From NCBI GenBank assembly GCA_035760665.1, contig DASTSN010000106.1:1-25494 (forward strand): a stretch of DNA of 25,494 nt, read 5' to 3'. Shown one piece after another: positions 7,856-15,488 of the stretch. The position numbers and the translations under genes are program-made. The stretch comes from DASTSN01 sp035760665 (GTDB taxonomy: Bacteria; Bacteroidota; Bacteroidia; Chitinophagales; Chitinophagaceae). Under the pieces are notes generated by a model. The model was not told the origin of the DNA. It ran no database searches and saw only the letters and a list, made by a program, of their open reading frames with translations. The number at the start of each line of letters is the position of its first letter. Position 1 is the first letter of the stretch.

Positions 7856-7883
7856 ACGTTCTGAAATATACATTTCATAACGT
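7856..7883. repeat. 28-nt imperfect inverted repeat after the methyltransferase gene
   Basis: Arms ACGTT (7856-7860) with AACGT (7879-7883) and TGAAAT (7862-7867) with ATTTCA (7872-7877) pair around a 4-nt loop, with one mismatched pair between them. It begins 6 nt after the methyltransferase stop. No T run follows on either side, so it is either a factor-dependent or weak transcript end, an mRNA 3'-protecting hairpin, or an operator for the next gene. Confidence 0.5.
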
Positions 7884-8024
7884 GTCACCCTTAATGCTAA
7901 TTAAAAGCGACAGAATCTCAGTACTTCCTGCAAAACTTTCGCACATTGCGCCATTTTAACAATCAAAACCTGATTTGGCAAGGTTATTGGACACCATATA
8001 GCATTGCTAACTTTTAAAAATTTT

Positions 8025-8324
8025 ATGATTATGAAACGTGTAATTGGCGCTTTATCCCTGTTAGCAACAGGAGTTGTCATTGGTATGTTAACTGCCCCCG
8101 ATAAAGGAAGGAATACCAGGCAGAAAATGAGTCATAAACTTGACGATATGAAAAACAGCCTGAAAAAATTCAAGGGCAGTACCAGCGATGAACTGGATGA
8201 ATTAAAAGAAACATTTAAACATGAAGTCACGGGTCTGCGGGATGATATGCGGCAGCGTGTGCTGGAACTGATTAAAGCAGCCAAGACTTCCCAAAATAAT
8301 ATTAAGCAGGAAGCATTGACATAA
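8025..8324 (+). CDS. YtxH-like small membrane-anchored protein
   Basis: About 99 residues. One short hydrophobic N-terminal segment (RVIGALSLLATGVVIGMLTAP, written here in parts: RVIGALSLLATG, VVIGMLTAP) is followed by DKGRNTRQKM and a long charged amphipathic helix or coiled coil rich in Lys, Asp and Glu. This glycine-containing TM followed by a P-D-K-G-turn and coiled tail is typical of YtxH-domain proteins, linked to general stress in Firmicutes but of unknown role in Bacteroidota. The start could be ATG 8025 or ATG 8031, two codons apart; the in-frame TTG at 8004 is less likely. It probably sits in the inner membrane with the coil in the cytoplasm. A strong hairpin terminator follows at 8341-8377. 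Confidence 0.75.
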   Translation: MIMKRVIGALSLLATGVVIGMLTAPDKGRNTRQKMSHKLDDMKNSLKKFKGSTSDELDELKETFKHEVTGLRDDMRQRVLELIKAAKTSQNNIKQEALT

Positions 8325-8340
8325 TTCGTAAATGCTGACG

Positions 8341-8377
8341 CAAAAAAAGGAGTTGAATTTATCAACTCCTTTTTTTG
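8341..8377. terminator. Bidirectional intrinsic terminator
   Basis: A perfect 16-bp inverted repeat (8341-8356 with 8362-8377) has a 5-nt loop. GGAGTTGA/TCAACTCC forms the stem core and A7/T7 the base, so on either strand the core hairpin is followed by a run of seven T. It sits between the convergent YtxH-like and phytase-like genes and should stop transcripts from both. Confidence 0.88.
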
Positions 8378-8432
8378 TACCTCGTAAATATATTTTGTCC
8401 TTATTATTGGATAAAGCAGGCTTATGATTTTC

Positions 8433-9599
8433 TTAGGGAATGACTTCAAATAATAAAAACTGTGTTTTTTCAAAGGGAGAAAAATTATCATCTGCCACAA
8501 AAATGAGAGTCCGGTGACCATTCGAAAGAACCGGCCCAAACGTTACGCCTTCCACATTATCTATATAGCGGCCAAGATCATCCATATTCAATAAACGCTT
8601 TTTGGATACCAAAGATGCCGGTGGATTTGCCTGCAGTGAAGTATTGCCAGAGATATCGGTAGCCTGTTTTAAATCTGCCATGAAAACGCGAATGGTACAA
8701 GCAGGTCGGCCTGTAGAAAACGACCGTTCGATTACCAGTAATTGGTCATTTCCCACAGACAGGATATCGGGTACCCCGTTTATTTTAAAAGCCCCCGGCG
8801 GATTAGCCGGATGGGCCACCGCCTCGGTTCGGTACGCATACTGTGCAACTGGCTGATGAGATAATGTATTGTACTTAATAATACGGATAAGCGCGGTGGA
8901 ATCACCGGTTGCTGCCCGTGGCCCATCCTGGTATAAAGGCTCTTCTACATTCACAAAAAGAGTCTTGTAATTGTCCGCAAATGTCATCCCTTCAAAAACG
9001 CCGTTTTGCCGCGGGCCTTGCTCAACATGCTGCATCTGCATCATCGCAGGCAGGGCAAAACTATCCTTATAACGGCCATCCATGTTGATCACTGTCACGG
9101 ATGGATTTTCGAGAACAGTGGTACCTGGTTTAACAATACGTTCGCCTTCACTGCTCCAGACCAGTTCATCTTGCAGCGGATTGTATCGCATAGCTTCCGG
9201 ATCGGGAGTGCGAGAAGGATCCTGGGACGAATTAGGATACACTTCCCCATTTTGTTGCAACAGCGAATGCACAGCGATAAATTCCACACTGTCAATGGCG
9301 TTACCGGACAAATGAATTTTTGCCGTATAGAACCTGGCCGGGTTAAGGGCTGAGCGGTCGTCAGAAATCAGGTAATATACATTCCGGGCACTGTCGTAAT
9401 CAATGCCAGATAACCCACCAACTGTTGTATTCTCAAACAGTTTTGCATGCGGCACATCAAATTCTGACAAAAAACGAAGCTGGCTGATGGATGTTTGTGC
9501 TGGCGCTACCTCACCTTTGATTTTGCTGGCCGAGGAGCAACCGGCATACATTCCTATAAAAAAAACTGCAATAACAACTGTAAGCAACAAACGAAACAT
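8433..9599 (-). CDS. Esterase-like/phytase-like beta-propeller lipoprotein
   Basis: A 388-residue exported protein from the ATG at 9599. This start gives a compact lipoprotein signal with Cys21 after GMYAG; the frame extends to an ATG at 9635 that would add 12 residues including two Cys. The mature part resembles the 'esterase-like activity of phytase' family (PF13449): LSGIDYDSARNVYYLISDD near the start, DPEAMRYNPLQDELVWSSEGE, NGVFEGMTFADNYKTLFVNVEEPL in the middle, and NVEGVTFGPVLSNGHRTLIFVADDNF at the end, as expected of propeller blades with an Asp/Glu-rich active side. It is probably anchored in the periplasm or at the surface. Phosphoester hydrolysis is a family-based guess. It is divergent from the CPBP gene across a 178-nt region with palindromes. 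Confidence 0.85.
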   Translation of the reverse strand: MFRLLLTVVIAVFFIGMYAGCSSASKIKGEVAPAQTSISQLRFLSEFDVPHAKLFENTTVGGLSGIDYDSARNVYYLISDDRSALNPARFYTAKIHLSGNAIDSVEFIAVHSLLQQNGEVYPNSSQDPSRTPDPEAMRYNPLQDELVWSSEGERIVKPGTTVLENPSVTVINMDGRYKDSFALPAMMQMQHVEQGPRQNGVFEGMTFADNYKTLFVNVEEPLYQDGPRAATGDSTALIRIIKYNTLSHQPVAQYAYRTEAVAHPANPPGAFKINGVPDILSVGNDQLLVIERSFSTGRPACTIRVFMADLKQATDISGNTSLQANPPASLVSKKRLLNMDDLGRYIDNVEGVTFGPVLSNGHRTLIFVADDNFSPFEKTQFLLFEVIP

Positions 9600-9684
9600 A
9601 CAACAATGAAGTTTATTTGACCCGATAGCAATCATTTAATCAACCCATAAACGAAATGCCTCTGTCCGGCTAAAATAGCAGATA

Positions 9685-9703
9685 TTTCAATACGCGTATG
9701 AAA
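9685..9703. promoter_or_regulatory. Palindrome in divergent promoter region, possible operator
   Basis: The perfect 10-bp palindrome ATACGCGTAT (9690-9699) is flanked by TTTCA and GAAA, giving a longer near-symmetrical site with one bulged A. It lies midway in the 178-nt region between the divergent phytase-like and CPBP genes. No exact TAnnTTTG element is visible here, so a regulatory role is only suggested by position and symmetry. Confidence 0.3.
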
Positions 9704-9777
9704 ATTTACCCGCATATAGCCGAATATTTCATTTCTTAGCAACAAAAGACCTGAAGTCTTAACAGTTTTCATCTTTC

Positions 9778-10692
9778 ATGAAAAAAATCATCACCGCATT
9801 AAAGGATTATGCGCATGAAACCAGTAAGCCTGTATTGGCGGCTGTTTCTTTATTAACAGCCATTTTAATTTTTTGTAATTACTATTTCGGACTTGACACC
9901 TTGATCAATAACCAGCAGTTCATTTGGGCCCGGCTTTTTTACCGGTATTTGATTTCGGTGGCTGCATTTGCCTTTCCGTATTATTTATATACACAGGTAG
10001 AACAAAGAACTTATTTTCAGAAGCCATTATTTGTGCTGCTGGTTTTTATTGCACCCCTCATATTTGCGGTGAAGATGACGATTTCCACTGATTTGCCGCT
10101 TTCAGGTCATCCCGATTGGGTGAAGTACTGGAATCAGCTCATATACTGGCCGTTGCGGGTACTCATTGTCTTGGTTCCGCTTTGGTTGCTTTGGAAACTG
10201 TTTTTTCGAGAGCAATCTTTTTTTGGCGTTACGATTCGCGGTTTTGGCAGCAAACCCTATTTTATCATGCTGGCCTGCATGTTGCCATTAATTGCTGTAG
10301 CATCTACACAACCGGATTTTTTACTAACCTATCCTAAACTGAATTCACTGCCATACACGATACATCATTCGCCAAACAGTTTCCTTTATACCTTGCTATT
10401 TGAACTGTCCTACGGGAGCGACTTTTTCTCTATAGAATTATTTTTTCGCGGCTTCCTGGTGCTGGCATTTGCAAAATGGGCCGGGAAAGATGCCATTCTT
10501 GCCATGGCCTGTTTTTATTGTACTATTCATTTTGGAAAACCACTGGGAGAATGTATCAGTTCGTATTTTGGCGGGCTTCTATTAGGAATTGTGATTTATT
10601 CTACCCGTTCCATTTTTGGCGGGCTAATCGTGCATGTAGGTATTGCCTGGCTAATGGAATTAGGTGGTTATTGGGGACATGTATTAAAGTAA
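9778..10692 (+). CDS. CPBP family intramembrane protease-like protein
   Basis: A 304-residue integral membrane protein with about eight hydrophobic segments, the C-terminal part of which is the CPBP (CAAX protease and bacteriocin-processing) domain. Visible motifs are IELFFRGFLV (Glu220, Arg224), CTIHFGKPLGE (His251) and SIFGGLIVHVGIAW (His286). The canonical first motif is EExxxR; here only the second Glu is present, and the residue four after the last His is Ala rather than Asn/Asp. The H-x-GKP pattern marks a subgroup seen in Bacteroidota, so these changes may be subgroup traits. Proteolytic activity is therefore uncertain. The stop codon lies only about 3 nt from the 3' end of the convergent RNase P RNA. 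Confidence 0.82.
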   Translation: MKKIITALKDYAHETSKPVLAAVSLLTAILIFCNYYFGLDTLINNQQFIWARLFYRYLISVAAFAFPYYLYTQVEQRTYFQKPLFVLLVFIAPLIFAVKMTISTDLPLSGHPDWVKYWNQLIYWPLRVLIVLVPLWLLWKLFFREQSFFGVTIRGFGSKPYFIMLACMLPLIAVASTQPDFLLTYPKLNSLPYTIHHSPNSFLYTLLFELSYGSDFFSIELFFRGFLVLAFAKWAGKDAILAMACFYCTIHFGKPLGECISSYFGGLLLGIVIYSTRSIFGGLIVHVGIAWLMELGGYWGHVLK

Positions 10693-10695
10693 AAA

Positions 10696-11080
10696 CTACA
10701 GGCCTGTAAGCCGGATTCTGTACCCTGCCAGGCAGGTTGCTATCATTTATCTGTCCGCAGCATTACTGCTGGGATCAATCTGCCTACCCTGGAGCCTGTT
10801 TACTTTTCAGCAAACACGGACGGGCCGCCCTTTTCGGCTCCTATACGTGGCATTTCAGCATGCAAGGTTTACCCACTTATAATGTTACCATTACAAGTCG
10901 TGAGCTCTTACCTCACGTTTTCACCTTTGTCCCGTTTTGGCGGGATAGTTATTTTCTGTGGCACTGTCTGTTCCCCGGCCTTAGGAGCCTGAGACCCGGC
11001 TCTTCACCGGTGCATTGCCCTGTGCTGTCCGGACTTTCCTCCTCCCCGTTAAAAGGGAAGCGATAGCACGGCCTGTAGCT
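10696..11080 (-). ncRNA. rnpB: RNase P RNA, bacterial type A
   Basis: The catalytic RNA of ribonuclease P, which cuts the 5' leader from pre-tRNAs. On the minus strand it starts near 11080 and holds the universal blocks: GAGGAAAGTCCGGAC (about 11044-11030), AGAGCTCACG after GGTAAG, GGGTAAACC, CCAGGGTAGGC followed by TTGATCC, and ACAGAATCCGGCTTA near the 3' end. The 5' CTACAGGCC (from 11079) pairs with the 3' GGCCTGTAG (10704-10696) as P1, which fixes both ends to within a few bases. Length about 385 nt is normal for type A. A T run follows P1 (plus-strand A run 10691-10695). A perfect TAACTTTG promoter element ends about 4 nt before the RNA. Protein frames overlapping it are chance. Confidence 0.97.
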
Positions 11081-11083
11081 ATG

Positions 11084-11091
11084 CAAAGTTA
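11084..11091 (-). promoter_or_regulatory. Promoter element of rnpB
   Basis: Minus-strand TAACTTTG matches the Bacteroidota -7 consensus TAnnTTTG exactly and lies about 4-6 nt upstream of the P1 helix start of the RNase P RNA, the expected spacing to a transcription start. No clear TTTG is seen at -33. Confidence 0.7.
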
Positions 11092-11133
11092 ATCAATTCA
11101 TCCCAGCCCTGCTTGGCCGGGAATCCGGCGGGT

Positions 11134-12153
11134 TTAATATTGAAAAAAGATCTCAGTTGCCCCATAACCAAATCGCGGGTCGTATTGATTCACGAATGTT
11201 TTTACCTCTTTGCGATATTTCAGCAATTCATGAATTTCATCGCGCAGTTTACCGGTGCCAACACCATGAATGACTACCAACGATGGCAACATATGCGCTA
11301 TCGCAAGCTCCAGGTATTTTTCAAATGTGCTGAGCTGCATCGTTAACATTTCAAAGTTGCTGAGATGCTTCCAGTCGTCAGTAACTTTTTCAATATGCAA
11401 ATCAATCACGGAACGGGGAGGCTCCATACCCTGTTTTACTTCCTTGGCGGAAAATGCCCGTACCGTACCCCCGGCCAGTGAACCAATCGCTTCCAGTTCA
11501 TCAATATGCTTATCGGGGTATGTTTCAAAAAGCCTGTGCGAAAAGGTGGCTTCATTTTTTTCCCGTATTTCCTCGATTCGTGCAAACAACTGCCTGGCTT
11601 TTATTTTGAACACAGCTTCAAAATAAGGCGCTTTTGTTTTATCCGCTTCGGGCAATGAAAACTCAAAAGAAAATGACGGATTATCGCTCAGGTCTTCAAA
11701 TGGGATATCATGCAGGTAAAAATTGGAAAAAGCAAGAACAGTATTATTCAACTCAAATTCTGACTTACCAAAAAAGAGTAAGCGATAAGTAAACCGGTAT
11801 GCCCTGGCTGTACGGTTATCGAGATGCAGTTTGAGTTCACGCACCACTTCATCCCCAAATTCATCCGTTTCTGTAACCGGCAAAAAAGTTAGCCATACGC
11901 CATCTTCTACCCGCTGAATCTTTTCGGCTTTTTCTTTTTTGACCTCGTCAATATATTTCTTTCCACTTTTGGGCTGAACGATTTTTTTTTCTGAAAAGCG
12001 CTTAAAATAAGGGAAATCAATCTGGTCGGTATAAGCCGGAAATTTAACCCCGCGGACATCCACCATCACCATCTTATCATTGATGATATCCACCACTTCC
12101 CCTTCTTCGTTGGAATGAAGCACAATGATTTTATCACCAATTTCAAATTTCAT
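11134..12153 (-). CDS. DUF2027 and Smr domain protein (MutS2-like C-terminus)
   Basis: A 339-residue cytosolic protein. Residues 1-75 form a KOW/SH3-like start (FEIGDKIIVLHSNEEGEVVDI), followed by the DUF2027 beta-rich region to about residue 200. The C-terminal about 85 residues are an Smr domain: IDLHIEKVTDDW (the LDLHG-like motif), LVVIHGVGTGKLRDEI (the characteristic HGxGxGxLR) and GYGATEIFF. Smr domains, as in MutS2, bind branched DNA or act as endonucleases, and some act on RNA during ribosome rescue. Here there is no MutS ATPase, so it is not MutS2. A full -33/-7 promoter lies directly upstream. rnpB follows on the same strand from its own promoter. Its role is unknown. Confidence 0.85.
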   Translation of the reverse strand: MKFEIGDKIIVLHSNEEGEVVDIINDKMVMVDVRGVKFPAYTDQIDFPYFKRFSEKKIVQPKSGKKYIDEVKKEKAEKIQRVEDGVWLTFLPVTETDEFGDEVVRELKLHLDNRTARAYRFTYRLLFFGKSEFELNNTVLAFSNFYLHDIPFEDLSDNPSFSFEFSLPEADKTKAPYFEAVFKIKARQLFARIEEIREKNEATFSHRLFETYPDKHIDELEAIGSLAGGTVRAFSAKEVKQGMEPPRSVIDLHIEKVTDDWKHLSNFEMLTMQLSTFEKYLELAIAHMLPSLVVIHGVGTGKLRDEIHELLKYRKEVKTFVNQYDPRFGYGATEIFFQY

Positions 12154-12166
12154 AATAACGATTCCG

Positions 12167-12197
12167 CAAAATTAGCGCAGCCACTGGTCCCTGCAAA
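12167..12197 (-). promoter_or_regulatory. Bacteroidota promoter of the DUF2027-Smr gene
   Basis: On the minus strand TTTG (12197-12194) is followed after 19 nt by TAATTTTG (12174-12167), matching both the -33 and -7 elements of the Bacteroidota consensus with near-ideal spacing. The start codon at 12153 leaves a leader of only about 8 nt, so the transcript would be nearly leaderless. Confidence 0.65.
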
Positions 12198-12220
12198 AAA
12201 GGTGATTACTACAATTGCTG

Positions 12221-13921
12221 TTAAGGCTTTTTGGCCAGGCGGCTGTTCCGGTAACCATACAAGAAATAAATGGCCAGCCCAACAGCCATCCATACAAAAA
12301 ACCATTGCCAGCTAACTGCAGGAATTTCGATCAGCAAGTACAGGCAGGATAACACCCCCATAACCGGGATAAAGGAATAACGCCTGATAAATGTAAGTAC
12401 AGCCAGTATTGTGGCAATTACAATAAAGAACAGAAACAATATTTCCTGGTAGTTTTCAGTTCCAATATGTTCTACCGCAGCCATAAGCCGGTTCCGAAAC
12501 AGGTAAATAAATGCAGCTAGAATCAATGGAATGATATAACGGCCATTGATATACGGAATCCTGAACTTTCCGGGTTCTTTCTCAGCAGGCGGCAGCAGCA
12601 ATACTCCGCCAGACACCAGCACGAAAGCGAACAATGTACCGATGCTGGTGAGATCTGTCACCAGGTTGCTCTGTATAAATAAAGCGCCAAGGCCAACAAT
12701 TAGCCCGGTAACGATAGAGGCAAAAAAAGGAGTTTGGTATTTGGGATGAATCTTCTGGAATTTCTTTGGCAATAAACCATCGCGGCTCATACTCATCCAG
12801 ATGCGCGGCTGTCCTAACTGGAAGACCAGCAATACAGACGTAGTAGCCACGACCGCACTTAATGAAACAATTTTTTCAATCCATGGCGCCCGGTTTTCAA
12901 ATACAAAAGCCAGCGGGTCATTCACATCTTTAAAAGAGGATGATCTTTCAATTCCCGTCAGTACAAGGGCTACCAGGATATACAATACCGTACAAATGAG
13001 CAAAGAATACATCATGCCCCTGGGCAAATCCCGCTGAGGATTTTTACATTCCTCAGCTGTTGTGGAAATAGCATCAAAACCAATATAAGCATAAAAAACG
13101 GCAGACACACCCTTTAGTACGCCTTCGAAGCCATTCGGCATAAAAGGCGTCCAATTATTCGTGTCTACAAAAAATGACCCGGCGATGATGACAAAAATAA
13201 TCACCAGTACTTTAAAGATTACCATGAAGTTAGCCGACTGCTTACTTTCGCGAATACCCGTCATTGTAAGCCAGGTGATCAACGCCACAATGATAAAGGC
13301 TGGCAGGTTAAAAAATAGATGTGTACCGGCGAAAACCGGTGCATGATTATACGCATCAACTGCAAACTGGTAGCTCTTTAACATTTGCGGATCGGTAATA
13401 TTACCCGAGGCCAGTGCCTGAGAGGCTTCGTGAAAGGCATGGGTGGCCGTGGTTGGATCCACCAGCATCCAGTCCGGCAGGTGGATATGAAAAATATTTA
13501 CCAGTAAATTATTGAAATAACCGCTCCAGGAAATGGCGACGACGATATTGCCAATGGCATATTCCAGTATCAGCGCCCAGCCGATGATCCAGGCAATCAA
13601 TTCACCAAAGGTCACATACGAGTAAGTGTAGGCGCTGCCGGCTACCGGTACACGACTGGCAAATTCGGCATAGCAGAGCGCCGAAAAGCCACAGGTAACA
13701 GCCGTAATAATAAATAACAACGAGATACCGGGGCCCCCGTTGTAAGCAGCACCGCCAATGGTGGAAAAAATTCCGGCACCTACGACTGCCGCAATACCCA
13801 GAAACGTCAGATCGCGAACGCCGAGTACCTTTTTCAGCCCTTCCGCATGATCGGCTTGTCCGGCATCGTATTCCTTTTTTATCGTATCAATGGATTTTCT
13901 ACGAAATAGTGTATTTGCCAT
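12221..13921 (-). CDS. APC superfamily amino acid permease
   Basis: A 566-residue inner-membrane transporter with about 12-14 transmembrane segments. The first helix carries GAGIFSTIGGAA (from residue 48), the substrate-binding break of APC transporters. YAEFASRVPVAGSAYTYSYVTFGELIAWIIGW is split across helices 2-3, and AYIGFDAISTTAEECKNPQRDLPRGM is the typical loop before helix 7. The long form with a loop of about 50 residues after helix 4 and four C-terminal helices fits the cationic amino acid transporter (CAT/YfnA-like) group, which suggests uptake of amino acids by proton symport. The specific substrate cannot be read. ATG 13921 gives a charged cytosolic N-terminus of about 35 residues. 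It ends 67 nt before the Smr gene. Confidence 0.92.
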   Translation of the reverse strand: MANTLFRRKSIDTIKKEYDAGQADHAEGLKKVLGVRDLTFLGIAAVVGAGIFSTIGGAAYNGGPGISLLFIITAVTCGFSALCYAEFASRVPVAGSAYTYSYVTFGELIAWIIGWALILEYAIGNIVVAISWSGYFNNLLVNIFHIHLPDWMLVDPTTATHAFHEASQALASGNITDPQMLKSYQFAVDAYNHAPVFAGTHLFFNLPAFIIVALITWLTMTGIRESKQSANFMVIFKVLVIIFVIIAGSFFVDTNNWTPFMPNGFEGVLKGVSAVFYAYIGFDAISTTAEECKNPQRDLPRGMMYSLLICTVLYILVALVLTGIERSSSFKDVNDPLAFVFENRAPWIEKIVSLSAVVATTSVLLVFQLGQPRIWMSMSRDGLLPKKFQKIHPKYQTPFFASIVTGLIVGLGALFIQSNLVTDLTSIGTLFAFVLVSGGVLLLPPAEKEPGKFRIPYINGRYIIPLILAAFIYLFRNRLMAAVEHIGTENYQEILFLFFIVIATILAVLTFIRRYSFIPVMGVLSCLYLLIEIPAVSWQWFFVWMAVGLAIYFLYGYRNSRLAKKP

Positions 13922-13965
13922 GTCATCGCTGGTTTTGATCGTTCAAAATAGAAAAAAAACGAACG

Positions 13966-13973
13966 CAAATATC
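13966..13973 (-). promoter_or_regulatory. Weak candidate -7 element for the permease gene
   Basis: Minus-strand GATATTTG has one mismatch to TAnnTTTG and would start transcription near 13960, about 40 nt before the permease ATG. Support is weak, since no -33 TTTG is evident. Confidence 0.25.
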
Positions 13974-14069
13974 TTTTTTATGAAACAGATTTTCAAGGTA
14001 TTTACATATTTAACTGATTAAAATCAGGCCACAGGATAACGATAATCAAACTGTAAAAAAATTCCAAAA

Positions 14070-14085
14070 AAGACATTTGTGTCTT
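14070..14085. promoter_or_regulatory. Palindrome overlapping a promoter-like site
   Basis: AAGACATTTGTGTCTT is a perfect 6-bp inverted repeat with a 4-nt centre. It includes GACATTTG (14072-14079), one mismatch from TAnnTTTG, and ends 13 nt before the ATG of the small membrane protein. It could be an operator or a 5' leader hairpin. Confidence 0.35.
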
Positions 14086-14098
14086 AAATATCACTGAC

Positions 14099-14464
14099 AT
14101 GAATACGATACTACATCAAGCAACAGTCATCCCTCAGACATCTGAAAAACAAGGATTGTGGAAAAAATTCATTGGGTGGAGTGAGCAACAGGAGAAATAC
14201 CGGTTTGGCTGGCTGGCCGCCTCGATCACGCTGCACGGTTGTGTGCTCACAATTTTAACAATGATGGCCATTGTGTTTTCCGGCAACCACTTTTTTTTCT
14301 GGCCATTTGCCATAGGTGCAATGGGCATGAGCCTTATTACAAACCTGGCTGCTATGCCTACGAAAATAACCGTGCCGGTATTTTTTCTCAGCCTGCTGAT
14401 TGATCTGGGAATTATTATTTCCTGTGCCGTGATTGGTTTTGATGCGAGTTCAATCTCCATCTAA
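14099..14464 (+). CDS. Small integral membrane protein of unknown function
   Basis: A 121-residue protein with a hydrophilic N-terminus of about 35 residues and three predicted membrane segments: roughly 38-60 (WLAASITLHGCVLTILTMMA), 62-85 (FFFWPFAIGAMGMSLITNLA) and 92-115 (VPVFFLSLLIDLGIIISCAV). There is no signal peptide cleavage site and no motif I recognise. ATG 14099 gives the full hydrophilic head (NTILHQATVIPQTSEKQGLWKKF). It is divergent from the permease gene and convergent with the polyprenyl synthase gene, whose stop lies 21 nt away with only a weak 5-bp hairpin between. Function unknown. Confidence 0.65.
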   Translation: MNTILHQATVIPQTSEKQGLWKKFIGWSEQQEKYRFGWLAASITLHGCVLTILTMMAIVFSGNHFFFWPFAIGAMGMSLITNLAAMPTKITVPVFFLSLLIDLGIIISCAVIGFDASSISI

Positions 14465-14485
14465 GCAGTCTATCCTGCTATCCGC

Positions 14486-15454
14486 TTAATAATCCCTTTG
14501 AATCAGGAAATGAGCCAGCTCCTGCAGCGGCTCTTTTCTTTTTGATACAACAGCAATATCTTCTAAATGAACAAGTGCCTCATCGAGGTATTTGTTTTTC
14601 AACTGCATTGCCCAGGCATCCACACCGCAATCGCGGAAGATTTGTAAAACGCCGGCCACCTTCTGGTCTGCATTACTATTATTCATCAGTTTTTCCAAAG
14701 CTGATTTCTGCGCCGGTGTAGCAGCTTCCAGGGCATGGATCAGCAAAAAGGTTTTTTTATTTGCCAGAATATCACCGCCGGTTTGTTTACCAAATTTACC
14801 CGGATCACCAAAGGCATCGAGGTAATCATCCTGCACCTGGAAAGCGATGCCCAGCTTTTTGCCGAATTCATAAAGCAGGTGCTGGTTTCGCTCCCCCGCA
14901 CCACCGAGAATGGCTCCTAACTGAAGGCTGGCAGCAAGTAATACGGAAGTTTTGAGGCTGATCATGTGCAGGTATTCCTCAAATGTTACCGTTTGTCTTT
15001 TTTCAAAGTCCATATCCAGTTGCTGCCCTTCGCAAACTTCTTTAGCAGTTTTATTAAATAGCTGCAAAACCCTGTGCAGGTAAGCGGCGTTTATTTTATT
15101 CAGATAATCATAAGCCACCACCAGCATCACATCACCGGCCAGCAGGGCGGTATTTTCGCCGTATTTGGTGTGTACGGTTTCCATACCCCGCCGCAACGGT
15201 GCCTTGTCCATAATATCATCGTGAATCAATGTGAAATTGTGGAAAAGCTCAATAGCTGTGGCCAGGTGCCAGGCATCAGGGTTTATATCGCCGTACAGTT
15301 CATTACCCATTAAAGCCAGCACAGGGCGAACACGTTTACCGCCAAGTTTTAAGAAATACTCATTCGGATCATAGAGCGATGCGGGATCTGTGGGAAAATG
15401 ACGCTGCTCAAACTGAAGAGCAAATTTTTGTGATAATAATTCAAAACTGTGCAT
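14486..15454 (-). CDS. Polyprenyl diphosphate synthase (FPP/GGPP synthase type)
   Basis: A 322-residue trans-prenyltransferase that condenses isopentenyl diphosphate with allylic diphosphates. GGKRVRP (38-44) binds IPP. The first Asp-rich motif is DDIMD (79-83) followed by RRG, and the second is DDYLDAFGD (209-217). The first motif is DDxxD without the two-residue insertion of bacterial FPP synthases such as E. coli IspA, and Phe74 lies five residues before it, as in type I GGPP synthases where it limits chain length. A C15-C20 product is therefore the best guess, not proven. It is last in the seven-gene run, 34 nt after rnr. Confidence 0.9.
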   Translation of the reverse strand: MHSFELLSQKFALQFEQRHFPTDPASLYDPNEYFLKLGGKRVRPVLALMGNELYGDINPDAWHLATAIELFHNFTLIHDDIMDKAPLRRGMETVHTKYGENTALLAGDVMLVVAYDYLNKINAAYLHRVLQLFNKTAKEVCEGQQLDMDFEKRQTVTFEEYLHMISLKTSVLLAASLQLGAILGGAGERNQHLLYEFGKKLGIAFQVQDDYLDAFGDPGKFGKQTGGDILANKKTFLLIHALEAATPAQKSALEKLMNNSNADQKVAGVLQIFRDCGVDAWAMQLKNKYLDEALVHLEDIAVVSKRKEPLQELAHFLIQRDY

Positions 15455-15488
15455 TCAAAATGTAATTGATGATATAAAGAAACCGTAC

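Noticed and set aside
10737..11066. Open reading frame of 109 codons on the plus strand
   Set aside because: It lies wholly inside and antisense to the RNase P RNA gene, whose conserved blocks explain the sequence.
14464..14479. AGCAG/CTGCT hairpin between convergent genes as a terminator
   Set aside because: The stem is only 5 bp with no T run on either side.
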